From NCBI GenBank assembly GCA_016946835.1, contig JACVTC010000196.1:115001-179000 (forward strand): a DNA stretch of 64,000 bases, written 5' to 3'. The DNA comes from Neocallimastix lanati (nom. inval.). Lineage: Eukaryota > Neocallimastigomycota > Neocallimastigomycetes > Neocallimastigales > Neocallimastigaceae. Below the pieces are notes generated by a model. It searched no databases, was not told the origin of the DNA, and saw only the letters and a list, made by a program, of their open reading frames with translations. Of the stretch, positions 22,530 to 35,480 are shown one piece after another; position 1 is the stretch's first letter; every line of letters starts with the position of its first letter. The position numbers and the translations under genes are program-made.

Positions 22530-25500
22530 TTATAATTTTATTGATGAAATGGCATAAGAATTATTGGTTTTATTATTTAAGTTAGTTAAATTACTAGAAA
22601 TGTTATCCTTATCACTATTAGTATCTCCAATTAATTGATTTTTGATAAGAAAATCATTTAAAACATTGGATGGTTCAGGAGATTCTATCGTTGATTCATA
22701 ATAGAAATATCTGATTTTTGAATTAGATTGATTTGATTTACTATTGCTATGACTTTTAATATTATTATTATTATTATTTGAGGTTTGAAAGTTTCTTTTT
22801 TTCCTTGTATAGGTAAATACGATTCTTAAACTATATAGAAAAACATAATTAGATAGAAGGAATAATATGTAAATCATTTCATATACTACAAAGTAATAGG
22901 TATTTATTTTAATTTTTATATAATTCATAATATTGAAAATTAGATAAAGAAGTATTTGAGAGTAGATTGCTGAAGATAACATTTTAATCTCAATAAACGT
23001 TTCTTCAACATCCCATAAATAGAAAATAAATAGGAGTATTAAAAGTTCTTTAATAATAGTAAAACCATAAAGGATATGTTCCAATACTTCATTGAAAATG
23101 TTTTTTTTCATACAATAATTAAAGTTATATGCATCATTCACAATTACTTTTTCTACAGTCCATGACAAAGATAATGATGTAAGTATTAATATTAAATTGG
23201 CAAGTAAATAGAACATAACCACTAACTCTCGATGTCTATTGATCCATGTTGAACTTCTACTATCTTTTGGATAGTTCATAATTAATGCATCAACAAATGG
23301 ATATAAATTTGAGAAATTTCCTACTAACAGTAAAAAGGGTTTCAATTGACATTTAAACTTCGTTACCTCATTATATTCACTCAATGAAAGAGTCAATAAA
23401 GCCAATGATCCAATTAAAAAAATAACCCAATAGGAATATGAAAATTGCTTGAAATACCATTGAAATGTATTTAAAAGTGGGATAGCAAAAGATGTAATTA
23501 AAACGATTAAAATAACTAATTGTATAATAAAAAAAATTAAACCAACTTTGGTTTCTTCGAAATTAAATGGTGAGATAGTATGAATTTTCAATATATTTAT
23601 TACATTGGTTAAGGCTTCTGAGGCGGTAATGTCATTACCATATAAATAATCATAAATATAATTTCTAAATTTATAAGAATAGTCATCATATTCATTTCCT
23701 TTTAATAAATTAAAAGGTCGTCTAACATACTGAAAATTTTTATAGAGTTGACAATTAAGGTGGGAGCAAACTTCTTCATCATCATAATAACTTGGTACAG
23801 GAGAAAAAAATTCACCCATAATTATAAATTTTTTATGAGTTTCTTTTGAAGTTAGATAATGCAAAAATTGTTTCACCGCCTCTTTCTTATTACTTTTCAA
23901 ATTATTCACAACACCTAAATTATATCCTCCCATGATCGTTCCTGATATTTCTTCTTTATATCCCGGTAAAACCGTTCTATTATATTCTTTATATTGGGAA
24001 AAATTCCAAAATTTCATAAAAATAAAATTTTTATTGTTAAATCTTTCAAAAGTGACTCCCGGTACGGAATCATGAAAAACATGATCTTTTTCATTTTATT
24101 TTATTTTGTTTTATTTTATTTTATTTTTTATTTTATTTAAATTTTTTTTTATTTTATTTAATTTAATTTTATTTTTTAAATTTTGATTTTATTTCAAGTA
24201 ATTTTATATTATAAATATATATATATATTTATAATATAATAATATTATTAAATTATTAGAGTTAAATAGAAAGAAAAAAAAAATTTTTTTTCTTATAATA
24301 TTAAATTATTAAAAAATACATTTATAACCAATTACAAACCTGATGAAATTTCTTCTTTGATACGTTTTAATAATTTCAATGAATTAATTGCCGTTTGACT
24401 TGATAAATCAGGAAAAGGATCATTCAAAAACTCTCTACAAGAATAAATAAATTCATATAGTGAACACATTCCTAATTCATCATCTTAATTAATATTATTA
24501 TTATTACATATAAATAAAAGTTTATTAAAAAAAAAAAAAAAAAGATTAATTTTATTTGTATTAATTTAATTATTTCATAAAATAGAAAATATTAAAAATT
24601 TTTAGAATAAAAAAAAAAAATAAATAAAAATTTTATATTTAATATAACTATATAAAGATTTTATTAAAAATAAATGAATATAAAGTAATTTTTAAGAATT
24701 TACCACTAAATATCCCATTATAACCAAGTAAATCAGTATTATTTAGTTTTTTTTCTTCTTTTAAAATATATTTTCCAGTATCAATTAATTCATCCCATGT
24801 GGTTGGAATTTTTTTGTTATATTTTTCTAAATATTCCATATTTGAAAATAATACTGTAGATAATATAGATATAGGCTAAGAAAAAAAATAAATAAAATAA
24901 AATAAAAAAAAAATAAATAATATATATGTATTTAAATGTTAATATTGATATAAATTTTTATTTTTAATATAAAAATTAAAAGAAAAAAAATTTTTTTTTA
25001 AATTTATTATAGAAGGATATAAATATGTATAAATATAAAATAATAAAATAACTTTACTATGGCAATCCAACGATCATTATAAATGCATGTTTTGGAAGCT
25101 ATTCCTGTTAAATATAAATCCATTATATCTTTAGATAAAAACTCATTTAAATTAGAGAGATATGGCTCATATTTTTTGGTATAAATATTATCGAAAAAGA
25201 TTATATCGTATCTTCTAGAATTATTAATTAAAATTTTTTCTACCATTAATTCATAATTTATCATTGAAAATGATATATTATTCGAGGTTAGCAGGTTAAA
25301 ATCTATATTAATATCTAAATCATTTACTTTTGAATATCTATTAAAATCTTCAATGAGCAAGGAATAAATTGGTTCTACCGCATAACATAAAATTCTAATA
25401 GTTATCGCATTTCCATTTTCTTATAATATAAAATAAAAATAATAAAATATAAAAATTGATAGATATATTTTAATTATTTATTTTTATTTTTATATTATAC

Positions 25501-25634
25501 TTTATTATTTATTAAATCCTTAATTGAAATATTTTTTCTATTTTTATTTATAATATTAAACAACAAAAAAAAAAATAATTATTCTTACCTATTAATAAAA
25601 TAAAAAATATGAAAGTAATTAATATTAAATTCAT
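22530..25634 (-). CDS. Solute-binding-protein/7TM receptor fusion (class C GPCR type), five exons
   Basis: Exons on the minus strand are 25589-25634, 25058-25419, 24704-24875, 24340-24483 and 22530-24085. All introns are GT-AG and together encode 759 residues. A signal peptide (MNLILITFIFFILLI) opens the protein. Residues about 16-400 look like a bacterial extracellular solute-binding protein: RRYDIIFFDN, IAIPISILSTVLFSN, KKIPTTWDELIDTGKYIL, GGYNLGVVNN and KQFLHYLTSKETHKKF match the sugar-binding family pattern. Seven hydrophobic segments follow at about 422-446, 459-477, 487-510, 528-550, 573-599, 611-630 and 636-665. The tail is Asn/Ser-rich and presumably cytoplasmic. The design suggests a surface sensor for sugars or similar ligands signalling through G proteins (inference). 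Such fusions are known from anaerobic gut fungi. Exon joins rest on my reading, though all phases agree. Confidence 0.88.
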
Positions 25635-26064
25635 TTTTTTTTTTTTTTAATATAATTTTTTTATAATTTATATAATTTAAAAATAATAATTAATTTATAA
25701 CATATTTAGAAATAAATAAATTAATAAAAAAATTTAAATTATAAAAAAAAAAAAAATAAAAAAAAATAAAAAATAAAAAATAAAAATAAAAATATTAAAT
25801 TATTTCTTTATATTTTATAATACCATTAACTATTTTTATTAATTTATTTATTTATTAATTTATTTATTTATTTTTTTTATTAGTAATTTTACTTTATTTT
25901 TTTTTATTTTTTATTTTTTTTTTTTTTTTTTTAAAAATAAAACAAGAATAGGAATTACTTTTTATAATTTTACATATATATTTTTATAAAAAATTAAAGT
26001 TTCATATCTTTACCAAAAAATAATTTTTATTTTAAAATTATTTTTCAAAACTCTATTATTAATA

Positions 26065-26095
<31 letters not shown>

Positions 26096-27969
26096 ATTTA
26101 AAAAAAAATATAAATATTTATATCTTGTTCATGATTTTCTTATTAATAAAATTTTTAAATATCTCAAAATAAAAAATATATATAATCTACTTTTTATGAT
26201 TTTCCTATCATTATTAATAATTATAATTTTCAAAAGATAATAAAGGATTTATTTTCCTTTTTTTTTTTCCTTATGAAGTTTACTAAATCACATATAAATA
26301 ATTTTAAAATAAATAAAAAAAAAAAAAATTAAAAAATATTTATTATTTTTTATATATTTTTCCCTTTTAATAATTAATCCGTGATCCATAATATTTTAAA
26401 TAATTAATGCAACAAAAAAAAATTATTAGTTTTGGTTCCATTTATTGGAAACTTAAAATGATTTATTGTATTTTTATTTCAAAATAATAATAATAATAAT
26501 ATTAAATAATAATAATTAAACCGAAAATTTTAAAATTATAAACTTTTCTATATTTCAATATTTTCTATTAATTTTACATAAATTTATATATATAATTTTT
26601 TTTGTTACGTATCATTTCCTTTTTTTTTTTTTTTTTTTTTTTTTTTTGATATAAGTTTAATTGTTGACGGAACTTTATAATTCGTATTTGTATTTATTAA
26701 AGAATTTTATTTATTACATTCATTATATACATATATGTTTTTTATTTTATAATTCAATGTTTTTATAAATATAAATACGAATTATAAAGTTCCATTAACA
26801 ATTAAACTTTTCATATTTTTTAAATATTTGATTCTTTTTTATATGAAATATTTTATTAAAATATATATATATTTTTTTTTATTAATTTTTTAAAGATTAA
26901 TATATATAATATAATTTTATATAGTTAATTTTCAATAAATAAAATATAATATTTTATTTTTTTTCTTTTTTTTAGTTCAATTTTTTTTTTTTTTTTTTTT
27001 TTAATTCAAATTTTTTATTTAAAAAAAAAAATGGAGAATATGGAGAATGTTAAAATTAATTTATTAATAAAAGAAAACTAAACACTCAAACTTACAAATA
27101 TCTCAAATAAGTAATTGGGTGTATAAAATAATACTTTATTAATAAATATAAAAATAATATGCTTAACATTAAAAAAAAGTAAATTTTTTATATAAATAAA
27201 TTTCTCCATCAACTTATTCTCAAAATTAAGAAAAGAAAAAAAAATTGAATTTTTTTTTTATATCTAAATAAAATATTAGTTGATTATTGGTACTAAATAT
27301 TAATTATTATTATTTTAATATTAAACGTACTTATTATTGCTGATTATGCATATATTGATATATGTGTATAATATATAGGTTTGCTATATGCTAAAAACCC
27401 TATCATTATATATAAATCATAGCTGTTTTATAGTTTATTAATTTCTGGACTCTATATTAAAATATGTAAACAATATAGGTTTTATACTAAAATATGCATA
27501 AAAACCACACCAAATTAAATATAAAAAATAAAACGAAAATAAAAATATAAATAATAATAATAATCAAAAACCATCTACGTTCATTCATTCACTGATTTTG
27601 TTTCATTTCTCTCTCGTCTGATCTCGAACTCTACACAGTCGCAAGCTTTGTGCTCAAGTCTCACTCGGCTTCATTCACTTCACTACTACTTATTATTTTA
27701 CACTCCCTCTAATAATTAATTTTTATTTATATTAATATAATAAACTATTTCTAAAATTTTGCATTTTATATTCATTAAAATATTTTGTTAAGTCATCTAT
27801 TTTTATTATTTTTTAATTCTTAATATTTGAGTTATACTTTACTTTCTCTTATTAATTCTCTGATTTTATGATATTTAATATAGAGATGTTTTGATCTAGG
27901 ATTTATTGTATTATTTTCAGTATTATATATTGCTACTTGATTATATATATATATTTTTTTATACATTCT
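25635..27969. other. AT-rich intergenic DNA, one short GC-richer patch
   Basis: Mostly A/T with poly(T) at about 26067-26090, 26621-26647 and 26983-27002. The patch 27570-27700 (TCTCTCTCGTCTGATCTCG and CAGTCGCAAGCTTTGTGCTC) is unusually GC-rich and pyrimidine-rich, but no frame or RNA gene was recognised. An inverted repeat at 26653-26808 is listed separately. Confidence 0.65.
26653..26808. repeat. Inverted repeat, 45-bp arms, 66-bp loop (hairpin or MITE-like)
   Basis: The left arm 26653-26697 begins AAGTTTAATTGTTGACGGAA. The right arm 26764-26808 is its reverse complement with about three mismatches. The arms carry GGAACTTTATAATTCGTATT, more structured than surrounding low-complexity DNA, so this is not a chance A/T palindrome. 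No target duplication is clear. Confidence 0.85.
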
Positions 27970-28195
27970 CTTTTACCTTTTATTTCTCCAAAAATGTTTC
28001 TATATCATAAATTTAGTTATGCGTATTCACATAATTCATGATATTTCTATTAGTTGAAGTAACCACCTATTTTTGAAGCTCTGAGTACCAACTGGTTGGA
28101 CCTGAATCCATAAAGTAAATAAATCCCTTAGTAGACCTTCTTGTTTCTATATATATCGAGGGTGTAATCCGGGTCAACATATGCTCTTAAGTATT
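27970..28195 (-). mobile_element. Ty1/copia RNase H scrap
   Basis: The minus strand reads EKYLRAYVDPDYTLDIYRNK, then after one shift FMDSGPTSWYSELQK and VVTSTNRN. This matches the copia RNase H start (gysDaDwagd..., then the SW...SKLQ...STaE block). It is far from the other copia remnants and very short. It lies about 530 bases upstream of the transketolase start. Confidence 0.7.
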
Positions 28196-28727
28196 TTTCT
28201 CCATTAAATAAAATACAATAATGAATGTTTTGATACCTTTAAAATATCAAAAAAAATATGTATTACATTTTTCTAATTTTTTAATTTTTGTTCCTTACAA
28301 TGCAGAGCTACTTTATTCACTGAAAACATTACATCTAGCCTTGTACAAATACCTAGATATATTAAAACTTCCTTCGACAAATCTATAATTCGTTAGATTA
28401 AATAATTCCTTTCTTCCTTTCTAAAATTAATTTGATAAAATTAGGTTAATAGTGACTATTTGATTTTATATAATTTAATTATATTTCGATTTAATAATAA
28501 ACTAATTAGTATTGATTATATATAATACATTATAATATAATAGTATTAAGTTAATATATATTAATATATTAAATATAAATTTAATTTAATTTTTAATAAA
28601 AGTACTTTAATTGTATTTAAAATTTTAATTTAGAGTATATAAAAAAATAAATTTAAATAGTCTCATTTTAAAATTTATTATTATTTTTTTTCTTTAAATA
28701 ATAAATAAAAAAAATAAAAAAAAAAAA
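28196..28727. other. Upstream region of the transketolase gene
   Basis: AT-rich DNA with no frame. The last 25 bases before the ATG are nearly all A, the leader style of this genome. No clear TATA box or operator was identified. Confidence 0.6.
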
Positions 28728-29098
28728 ATGTATGATTCATTTACAGAAGTAGACAAATGTGCCGTTAACACTATTCGTATGGTTGCCTGCGATATGGTTA
28801 ACAAGGCCAACTCTGGTCACCCAGGTGCTCCAATGGGATGTGCTCCAATGGCTCATGTATTATTTACTCGATTCTTTAAATGTAATCCAAACAATTCTCA
28901 ATGGGTAAATTTTTAATATATATATATTGACAATATATTTAAAAATAAAAATAAAATAAAAGAAAAGAAAAAAATAATTAAACAGTTTTTTAGAGAATAA
29001 TATTTATATTTATATATAAATGATAAAATAAGTTATTGTAAGTTATTATAATAATAATGTTTATAGATACGAAGCTAATACAATAATATTTATAAACA

Positions 29099-29129
<31 letters not shown>

Positions 29130-31346
29130 AATACTATAGTAATAATAATAACAAAATGATATTAAATTAAAATAATGAATATAAATATAGAAAAAAATTT
29201 TTTTTATATAATAATGGTATAATTATTATTATTGGTAATAATAATGATATATTAAAAAAAATAACAATAAATCGTAAAGAAAATATTTTTTATATATAAA
29301 TATATTCAATATATAAAATTTTATATATATTATTATTTTTATTTATATATATATATATTTTTAAAAATGAAAAAAAAAAAAAAAAAATTAGATAAATCGG
29401 GATAGATTTGTTTTATCCAATGGCCATTGTTGTACACTTCAGTATGTTATTAATCATTTATTAGGTTACAATATTTCATTAGAAGACTTAAAGGAGTTTA
29501 GACAGTACAAAAGCATGTTAGTTTTAAATTTTTTTTTTTTTTTTTTATATAATTTTTATTTAAAATTTAAATTAGAAATGCAAATATTATTAATATGAAT
29601 AATAATAAATGAATATATTTAAATAATAATATTTGATAGTGTTATATAAAAATAATAATTATTATGAGTATTTAAATATTTAACAATATTATATAATAAT
29701 AAAAATTAATATAAAAATATTTTAAGTACTCCAGGTCATCCAGAACGTGGAATGACTGATGGCATTGAAGTTACTACTGGACCATTAGGTCAAGGTATTA
29801 GTAACGCTGTTGGTTTAGCTATTGCCGAAGCCCATTTAGCAGCCACTTTTAATCGTCCAGGATATGAATTATTTAATAATTATACTTTTACCATTGTTGG
29901 TGATGGTTGTTTACAAGAAGGTGTTGCTTCTGAAGCTGCTTCTATGGCTGGGTATTTTTTTTTTTTTTTATTTTTCAAAATAAATGTATATATAATTATT
30001 ATTATTATTATTAATATATTAATTTTATATATAATTATTAACATTTATAATATATTATAATTATTCAATATTATTAATTTAATAAATAAAAAATGTGATA
30101 TACAAAAATACTATTAAATATATAGTCATTTTAAGTTGGGTAAATTAATTGCTCTTTATGATGCCAACAATATTCAAATTGATGGTATATATCTTTTAAA
30201 AAATTATATCTATATAATACTTATGATAATAGAATAAAAAAAAGTATTATAATAAATAACAAAAAAAAAAAAAAAAAAAAGGTTATTAAAAATAATATTA
30301 TTAATGAAGAAAAATTATTAAAAAAAATTTTTTTTTTAAATAATAGGTGAACTTTGTGTACAATTTACTGAAGATGTGTGTGCACGCTTTAAGGCTTATG
30401 GCTGGCAAGTTCTCAGAGTTGAAGATGGTAATAATGATCTTAATGGTATAGCTAATGCTATTGAAAAAGCTAAAAGTGATATTAGTAGACCAACTCTTAT
30501 TTACATTCGGTATACAAATGATAGAAAATGTTTTTTTTTTTAAAAAATAAAAAAAAATAAAAAAATAAAAAAAAAAAGTTGCAATAAAATTTTAATTAAA
30601 ATTCTAATTATTATTATTATTATTATTATTTTTTAATTTACAAATAGTACTACTATTGGTTATGGCTCAAACCTTCAAGGTACACCAAAGGTTCATGGAT
30701 CTCCACTTAAATCTGATGAAATTGCTAGAATTAAGAAAAGCTTTGGTTTAGATCCAAATAAAACTTTTAATATACCAGAAGATGTATTTTTTTTTTTTTT
30801 AAAAAAAAAAATATTATAAATAATTAATAAATTAATATTTTAAAGAGATCATTCTTCATTCTAAATAACTCTATATATAATTTTATAATTAAAATTTTTT
30901 ATTAGGTTTATGATATTTATAGAAAAGTTAATCACAATGGTATTAATTATGAAAAGGAATGGAATAGTCTTTTCGAAAGATATGCTACTGCTTATCCAAC
31001 TGAAGTATATAAATATAATAATTTTATTTAAAAAAAAAAAAAAAGTTTTTCTGTTTTTTATAGAAATTAATAATAATAATTAAAAATATTTTATTTCATA
31101 TATATATGTTGATATATATATTATTTATTATTTTATAATTTTGTTGATATATATATTATTTTTTTTTTATAATTTTATGTAATTTCTTATTTAATAAATT
31201 AAATATAATATAAAAAAGGCTAATGAAATTAAAAGACGTTTAAGAGGTGAATTACCACATGGTTGGGAAAAATTATTACCAAGATATACTCCAGAAGATA
31301 AGCCAATTGCTACAAGGTATTTGATTAAATTTAGAGCATAAAAAAA

Positions 31347-31379
<33 letters not shown>

Positions 31380-32877
31380 ATAATTTAAATAAATAAATTA
31401 TTTTTATAAAAAAAAATTTTTTTTAATTATTATTGTTTTTTTATTATGATAAAAATAAAAAAAAAAAATTAAATATTTAAAATAAAAAAATTATATACAA
31501 AAATAATAGAAAATTATCAGAAATTGTTCTTAATAGTATATGTGATGCGATCCCAGAACTTATTGGTGGTTCTGCTGATTTAACTGCTTCCAACCTTACT
31601 CGTTGGAAAACTGCTAAAGATTTCCAAGCTGTAAATATATTAATTATTTCTTTAATTTTTTTTTTTTTTTCATATTTTTTATCTTTATATAAATTATTAT
31701 TATAATTAATTTTATTATTATTATTACAATTATTACTATTAGAATTAGAATTAGAATTAAGAAAATAATGGATAAATTTTATATTACTATTTTTAGTAAA
31801 TTTTAACATTATATTATTAATTTAATAATAATTATAATAATGATGATTATAAATAGAATGATTCTGGTATAGGGGATTACTCTGGTCGTTACTTTCATTT
31901 TGGTGTCAGAGAACATGGTATGGCTGCTGTTATGAATGGTATGGCTGCTTATGGTTGTGATATCATTCCATTTGGTGCTGGTTTCTTAAACTTTATCACG
32001 TAATTATAATAAATTAATTATTTATTGATATATTTATTTATTTATTATTAAATTTTTTATTTAAAGAGAATTATTTGTAAAATAAGTATTATTTAAGTTC
32101 TTAATTTGATTTATAATTCATAATTTTGAATAACTTTTTTATTTTTTTTTTTTATATATTATTTTTCATATATATATATATATATTTTGTAGTTATGCTC
32201 TAGGGGCTGTTCGTTTAAGTTCATTATCTAAACATCAAGTTATATATATTATGACTCACGATTCTATTGGTGTTGGTGAAGATGGACCAACACATCAACC
32301 CGTTGAAACTTATGCTATGTTAAGAGCTCAACCCAACTTAAATGTTATTCGTCCAGCGGATGGTAATGAAGTTTCAGCAGCATATCTTCAAGCTTTAACA
32401 AGTAAAACGACACCATCTGTTTTATGTTTAACTCGTCAAAACTTACCACAATTAAAAGGATCTTCTATTGAAAATGCTCTTAAAGGTGGTTACATCTTAC
32501 AAGATGAACAAAATCCTAATATTATTTTAATTGCTTCTGGTTCTGAAGTATCATTATGTGTAGATGCTGCTAAGTTATTGAAAAAAGAGGGTATTTCCGC
32601 TCGTGTTGTTTCTATTCCATGTCAATCATTATTTGATGATCAAAGTAAAGAATATCGTGATAAAGTTTTACCGAAAGGTATTCCAGTTCTTAGTGTTGAA
32701 GCTGGTACTACTTTTGGTTGGTCTAAATATGCTCAGCAATCCATTGGTATTAATACTTTTGGTTTATCTGCACCAGCCTCAAAGGTTTTCGAACATTTTG
32801 GTCTTGTTCCAACAGAAGTAGCAAAAAAAGCAAAACTTTTAGTTAAACAATTCCCAAAGACTCTCTCAAAATTATAA
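28728..32877 (+). CDS. TKL1: Transketolase, eleven exons
   Basis: Transketolase moves two-carbon ketol units between sugar phosphates in the pentose phosphate pathway, using thiamine diphosphate, in the cytosol. Exons: 28728-28904, 29392-29516, 29727-29951, 30126-30184, 30347-30509, 30648-30783, 30906-31004, 31219-31316, 31510-31630, 31857-31999, 32193-32877. The ten GT-AG introns keep phase and give 676 residues, normal for the family. Key sites are present: [12 protein letters not shown] (substrate His), [16 protein letters not shown], the cofactor/Mg motif GDGCLQEG, and REHGM with the catalytic Glu. The pyrimidine-site [11 protein letters not shown] and the [15 protein letters not shown] phosphate-binding block are also present. 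The C-terminal domain starts near ILIASGSEV and ends PKTLSKL. Introns are almost pure A/T, some with long T runs before the acceptor. No targeting signal is seen. Neighbouring genes have no evident link. Confidence 0.97.
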
Positions 32878-33221
32878 GATAGTTAAAGAAAAAAAAAATT
32901 TTTTTTTATACTAAATATTTTTCTATCTACCCATGATTTTTTTAGAGAGAGTAAAAAGAATGAAATTAATATTTATATTATAAAAAAAAAAAAAAAAAAA
33001 AAAAAGTATAAAATAAAATATAATAATTATTATTTTTTTTTTTTATATAATATATATAATTATTAATTTAAATACTTAGTTGTTTATAATGGACTTTACA
33101 AAAGCTAATTTAATATAATTTCGTTAAAATGAAAATAAATAAAACAAAATAAAAAATAATAATAAAAAAAGAAAAAATAAAATAAAATAAAATAGAAAAC
33201 AAATTTTATAAATAAAATAAA

Positions 33222-33258
<37 letters not shown>

Positions 33259-33565
33259 AAAATAGTAATCAAAATAAGAAGTAAAATATAATGTAATATA
33301 AAATAATTAAGAAATAAATAAGCAAATAAATAATAAATAATAAAAAATAAAAAATAAATAAAAAAAAATTTTTTTTAATAATATTGAGAGAAATAAAACA
33401 GTAAAAAAAATAAAAATAAAAAATAAAAAAACAAAAAGGTTCTTTTTTAGTGTTTATTCAATCCTTTTTTTTTTTTTTTTTTTTTAAATAAGATAAAGCT
33501 ATTATATGGTTATATATTTTCTATCTTTCTTTACTTTGTTACATGAAGATTTTTGAATTTTAGAT
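32878..33565. other. AT-rich intergenic DNA downstream of transketolase
   Basis: No gene. It contains poly(A) at about 32983-33004 and 33225-33256 and a poly(T) near 33464-33485. Transketolase transcription likely ends in the first hundred bases, but no distinct signal can be singled out. Confidence 0.7.
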
Positions 33566-35060
33566 TGTTGCATTTCGGAATGTGGCGTAACTATATAATT
33601 CATTGAGAGAAGTGCATTTCATCAATTGGCTTATTATTAGTGGTACATTTCACCAGGTTGTATTTCGACAATTGAAAATTATTATGAATAAATAAATAAA
33701 TTAGGAAGTTATTATAAATAAACAAATAAATTAAAATATTACTAATATTGATGTATTTATCTTTTTAAAGTAAATATTTTATTAAAAAAAAAACAAATAA
33801 TATTAAAAATAATATTAAAATTATATTATTTATTAAATATATATTATAAATATATTTTTATAATAAAAAATTACAAATATTGTGAGAGTTGAATTTCGAG
33901 GGTGGTGCGTTTCGGAATGTGGCTTTAAAAATTTTATATAAATTTTCATTTCGGATTGTGGCTTATATTATTTTTTATAAAATTTTATTTATGAATATAA
34001 TATTTAAAATATTAAAATAAAATGGCACATATAATTTCTTTGAAAAAATAATTATTAAAAATATTTAGAATGTGATATATTTCAAAAAAAATTGATGATT
34101 TACATTCGCCATATTCTGAAAATTTTTATTAATTTATTAATTTATTCATTTATTTATTTAATAATAATATTTAATAATATTTTTTTTTTATATGGAAGTA
34201 TAATAATTTACATTAATTTAAAATACTGTAAAAATTATAATAAAATTCATGTTAATATATATGAATATGCCATATCATTTACTTTATTATATAATTTATT
34301 TGTTGTTAAATTCAGTTTTTATATTAATTTCATATCAATATCTTATTTATTTTATTTTATCATATTATATATTATTATTTCACTGCATATTTATTTATTT
34401 TATATTATTTTATTTTGTTTCGATTGATACTTGCAATTTATTATAATTCACATATTTATTTTATTTATTTTATTTTATTAGTACTTCTATTTATATTATA
34501 ATTCAAATAATTTTTTTATTTTATTTTATTTTATTTTTTTTTTTTTATTTTGTTGTCCAGTAGGGACTATATCCACCTGTGCTATAGCACACGAAGTGTT
34601 GTGACTACCTTAATATTCCCATGCCTTGAGGGGGGGCATAGGGCGGTACACACCGGAAATTTAAAAAAAAAAAAAAAAAAAAAAAATTTTTTTTATTTTA
34701 TTTTTTTATTATAAAATAAAATATTTATTTATTATTTATTTATTTATTTATTTATTTATATAATAAAAAACTACAGTTATAAATATAAATAAATATGAAA
34801 ATATTTTATTTTATTTTTTTTGTTTTTTATTTTTTTTTGTATTTTATTTTTTTATTTTTTTATTTTTTTTATTTTTTTTATTTTTTTATTTTATTTTTTA
34901 TTATCAAATATTTATATATTAAATTATTATAAAATAAAATATTTATTTAATTATTATTTAATTATTTATTTATATAAAATAATTTAAATATAATACGCCA
35001 TCTCAAAAAATATGTGGCTTATATCTAATCACGTGCGGTTTCCGAAACGTGCTCTTCCCT
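33566..35060. repeat. Unclassified repeat region with a recurring TTTCGGAATGTGGC motif
   Basis: The motif GC(A/G)TTTCGGAATGTGGC occurs at 33570-33586 and 33907-33923, and a variant (CATTTCGGATTGTGGC) at 33947-33962. An inverted relative, GCGGTTTCCGAAACGTGC, lies at 35035-35052, followed by GAACGTGACTTATAA. The motifs sit in A/T-rich DNA without frames. Inverted placement around a central GC-rich island (34551-34657) suggests a decayed non-coding transposable element (inference). Confidence 0.45.
34551..34657. other. GC-rich island of unknown nature
   Basis: About 105 bases of normal base composition surrounded by A/T. It includes the perfect 12-base palindrome GTGCTATAGCAC, the small hairpin ACACGAAGTGT, a run of seven G and GGGCGGTACACACCGG. 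No reading frame, tRNA fold or known RNA is recognised. Confidence 0.5.
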
Positions 35061-35480
35061 TTATTTATATTTTGGAACGTGACTTATAAATTAATTTTAA
35101 TTTGTAATTTAACGTCTCACATTTTCAATTTTTTTTTTATAATAATGTAAATAAATAAATAAAACTATGAAATAAATATAAATGAGAAAATCTAATTTAT
35201 TATGTATTAAATATTTATTTATTATAATTTAAGCCACTCTTATTACAATGGTTTATTTAATGATATAAAACAAATATGTGTAGTAACACATTTGTATATT
35301 TAATAATAATTATTAAATATTAAATTTATACAGTTCTGTATATTAGAATATATAATTAATATATTACCTATTTCTTATAGATAGATTAAATTATTTATTT
35401 TAGAAATAGATCTCATGTAAAATTTTAGGAATTAGAATTATTATTTTAATTGTACGAATATTATAATTTTATTAATAATT
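35061..35480. other. AT-rich DNA, no gene seen
   Basis: Only A/T-rich sequence with short direct repeats such as ACAAATATGTGTAG and ACACATTTGTATATT. Nothing assignable. Confidence 0.6.

Noticed and set aside
27570-27700. GC- and pyrimidine-rich patch considered as a tRNA or exon
   Set aside because: No cloverleaf, no open frame and no splice-site arrangement could be supported.
31477-31809. Minus-strand frame of 110 codons inside transketolase
   Set aside because: It is the antisense of exon 9 plus introns; the Asn/Ser run is an intronic A/T repeat.
34092-34446. Two overlapping plus-strand frames of 111 and 65 codons
   Set aside because: Only Ile/Tyr/Phe-rich translation of A/T DNA, with no start context or family match.
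34636-34651. GGGCGGTACACACC resembling the conserved 3' region of small-subunit rRNA
   Set aside because: The order of GGGCGG and the GTGTGTAC half is not the rRNA one, and no other rRNA segment lies nearby.
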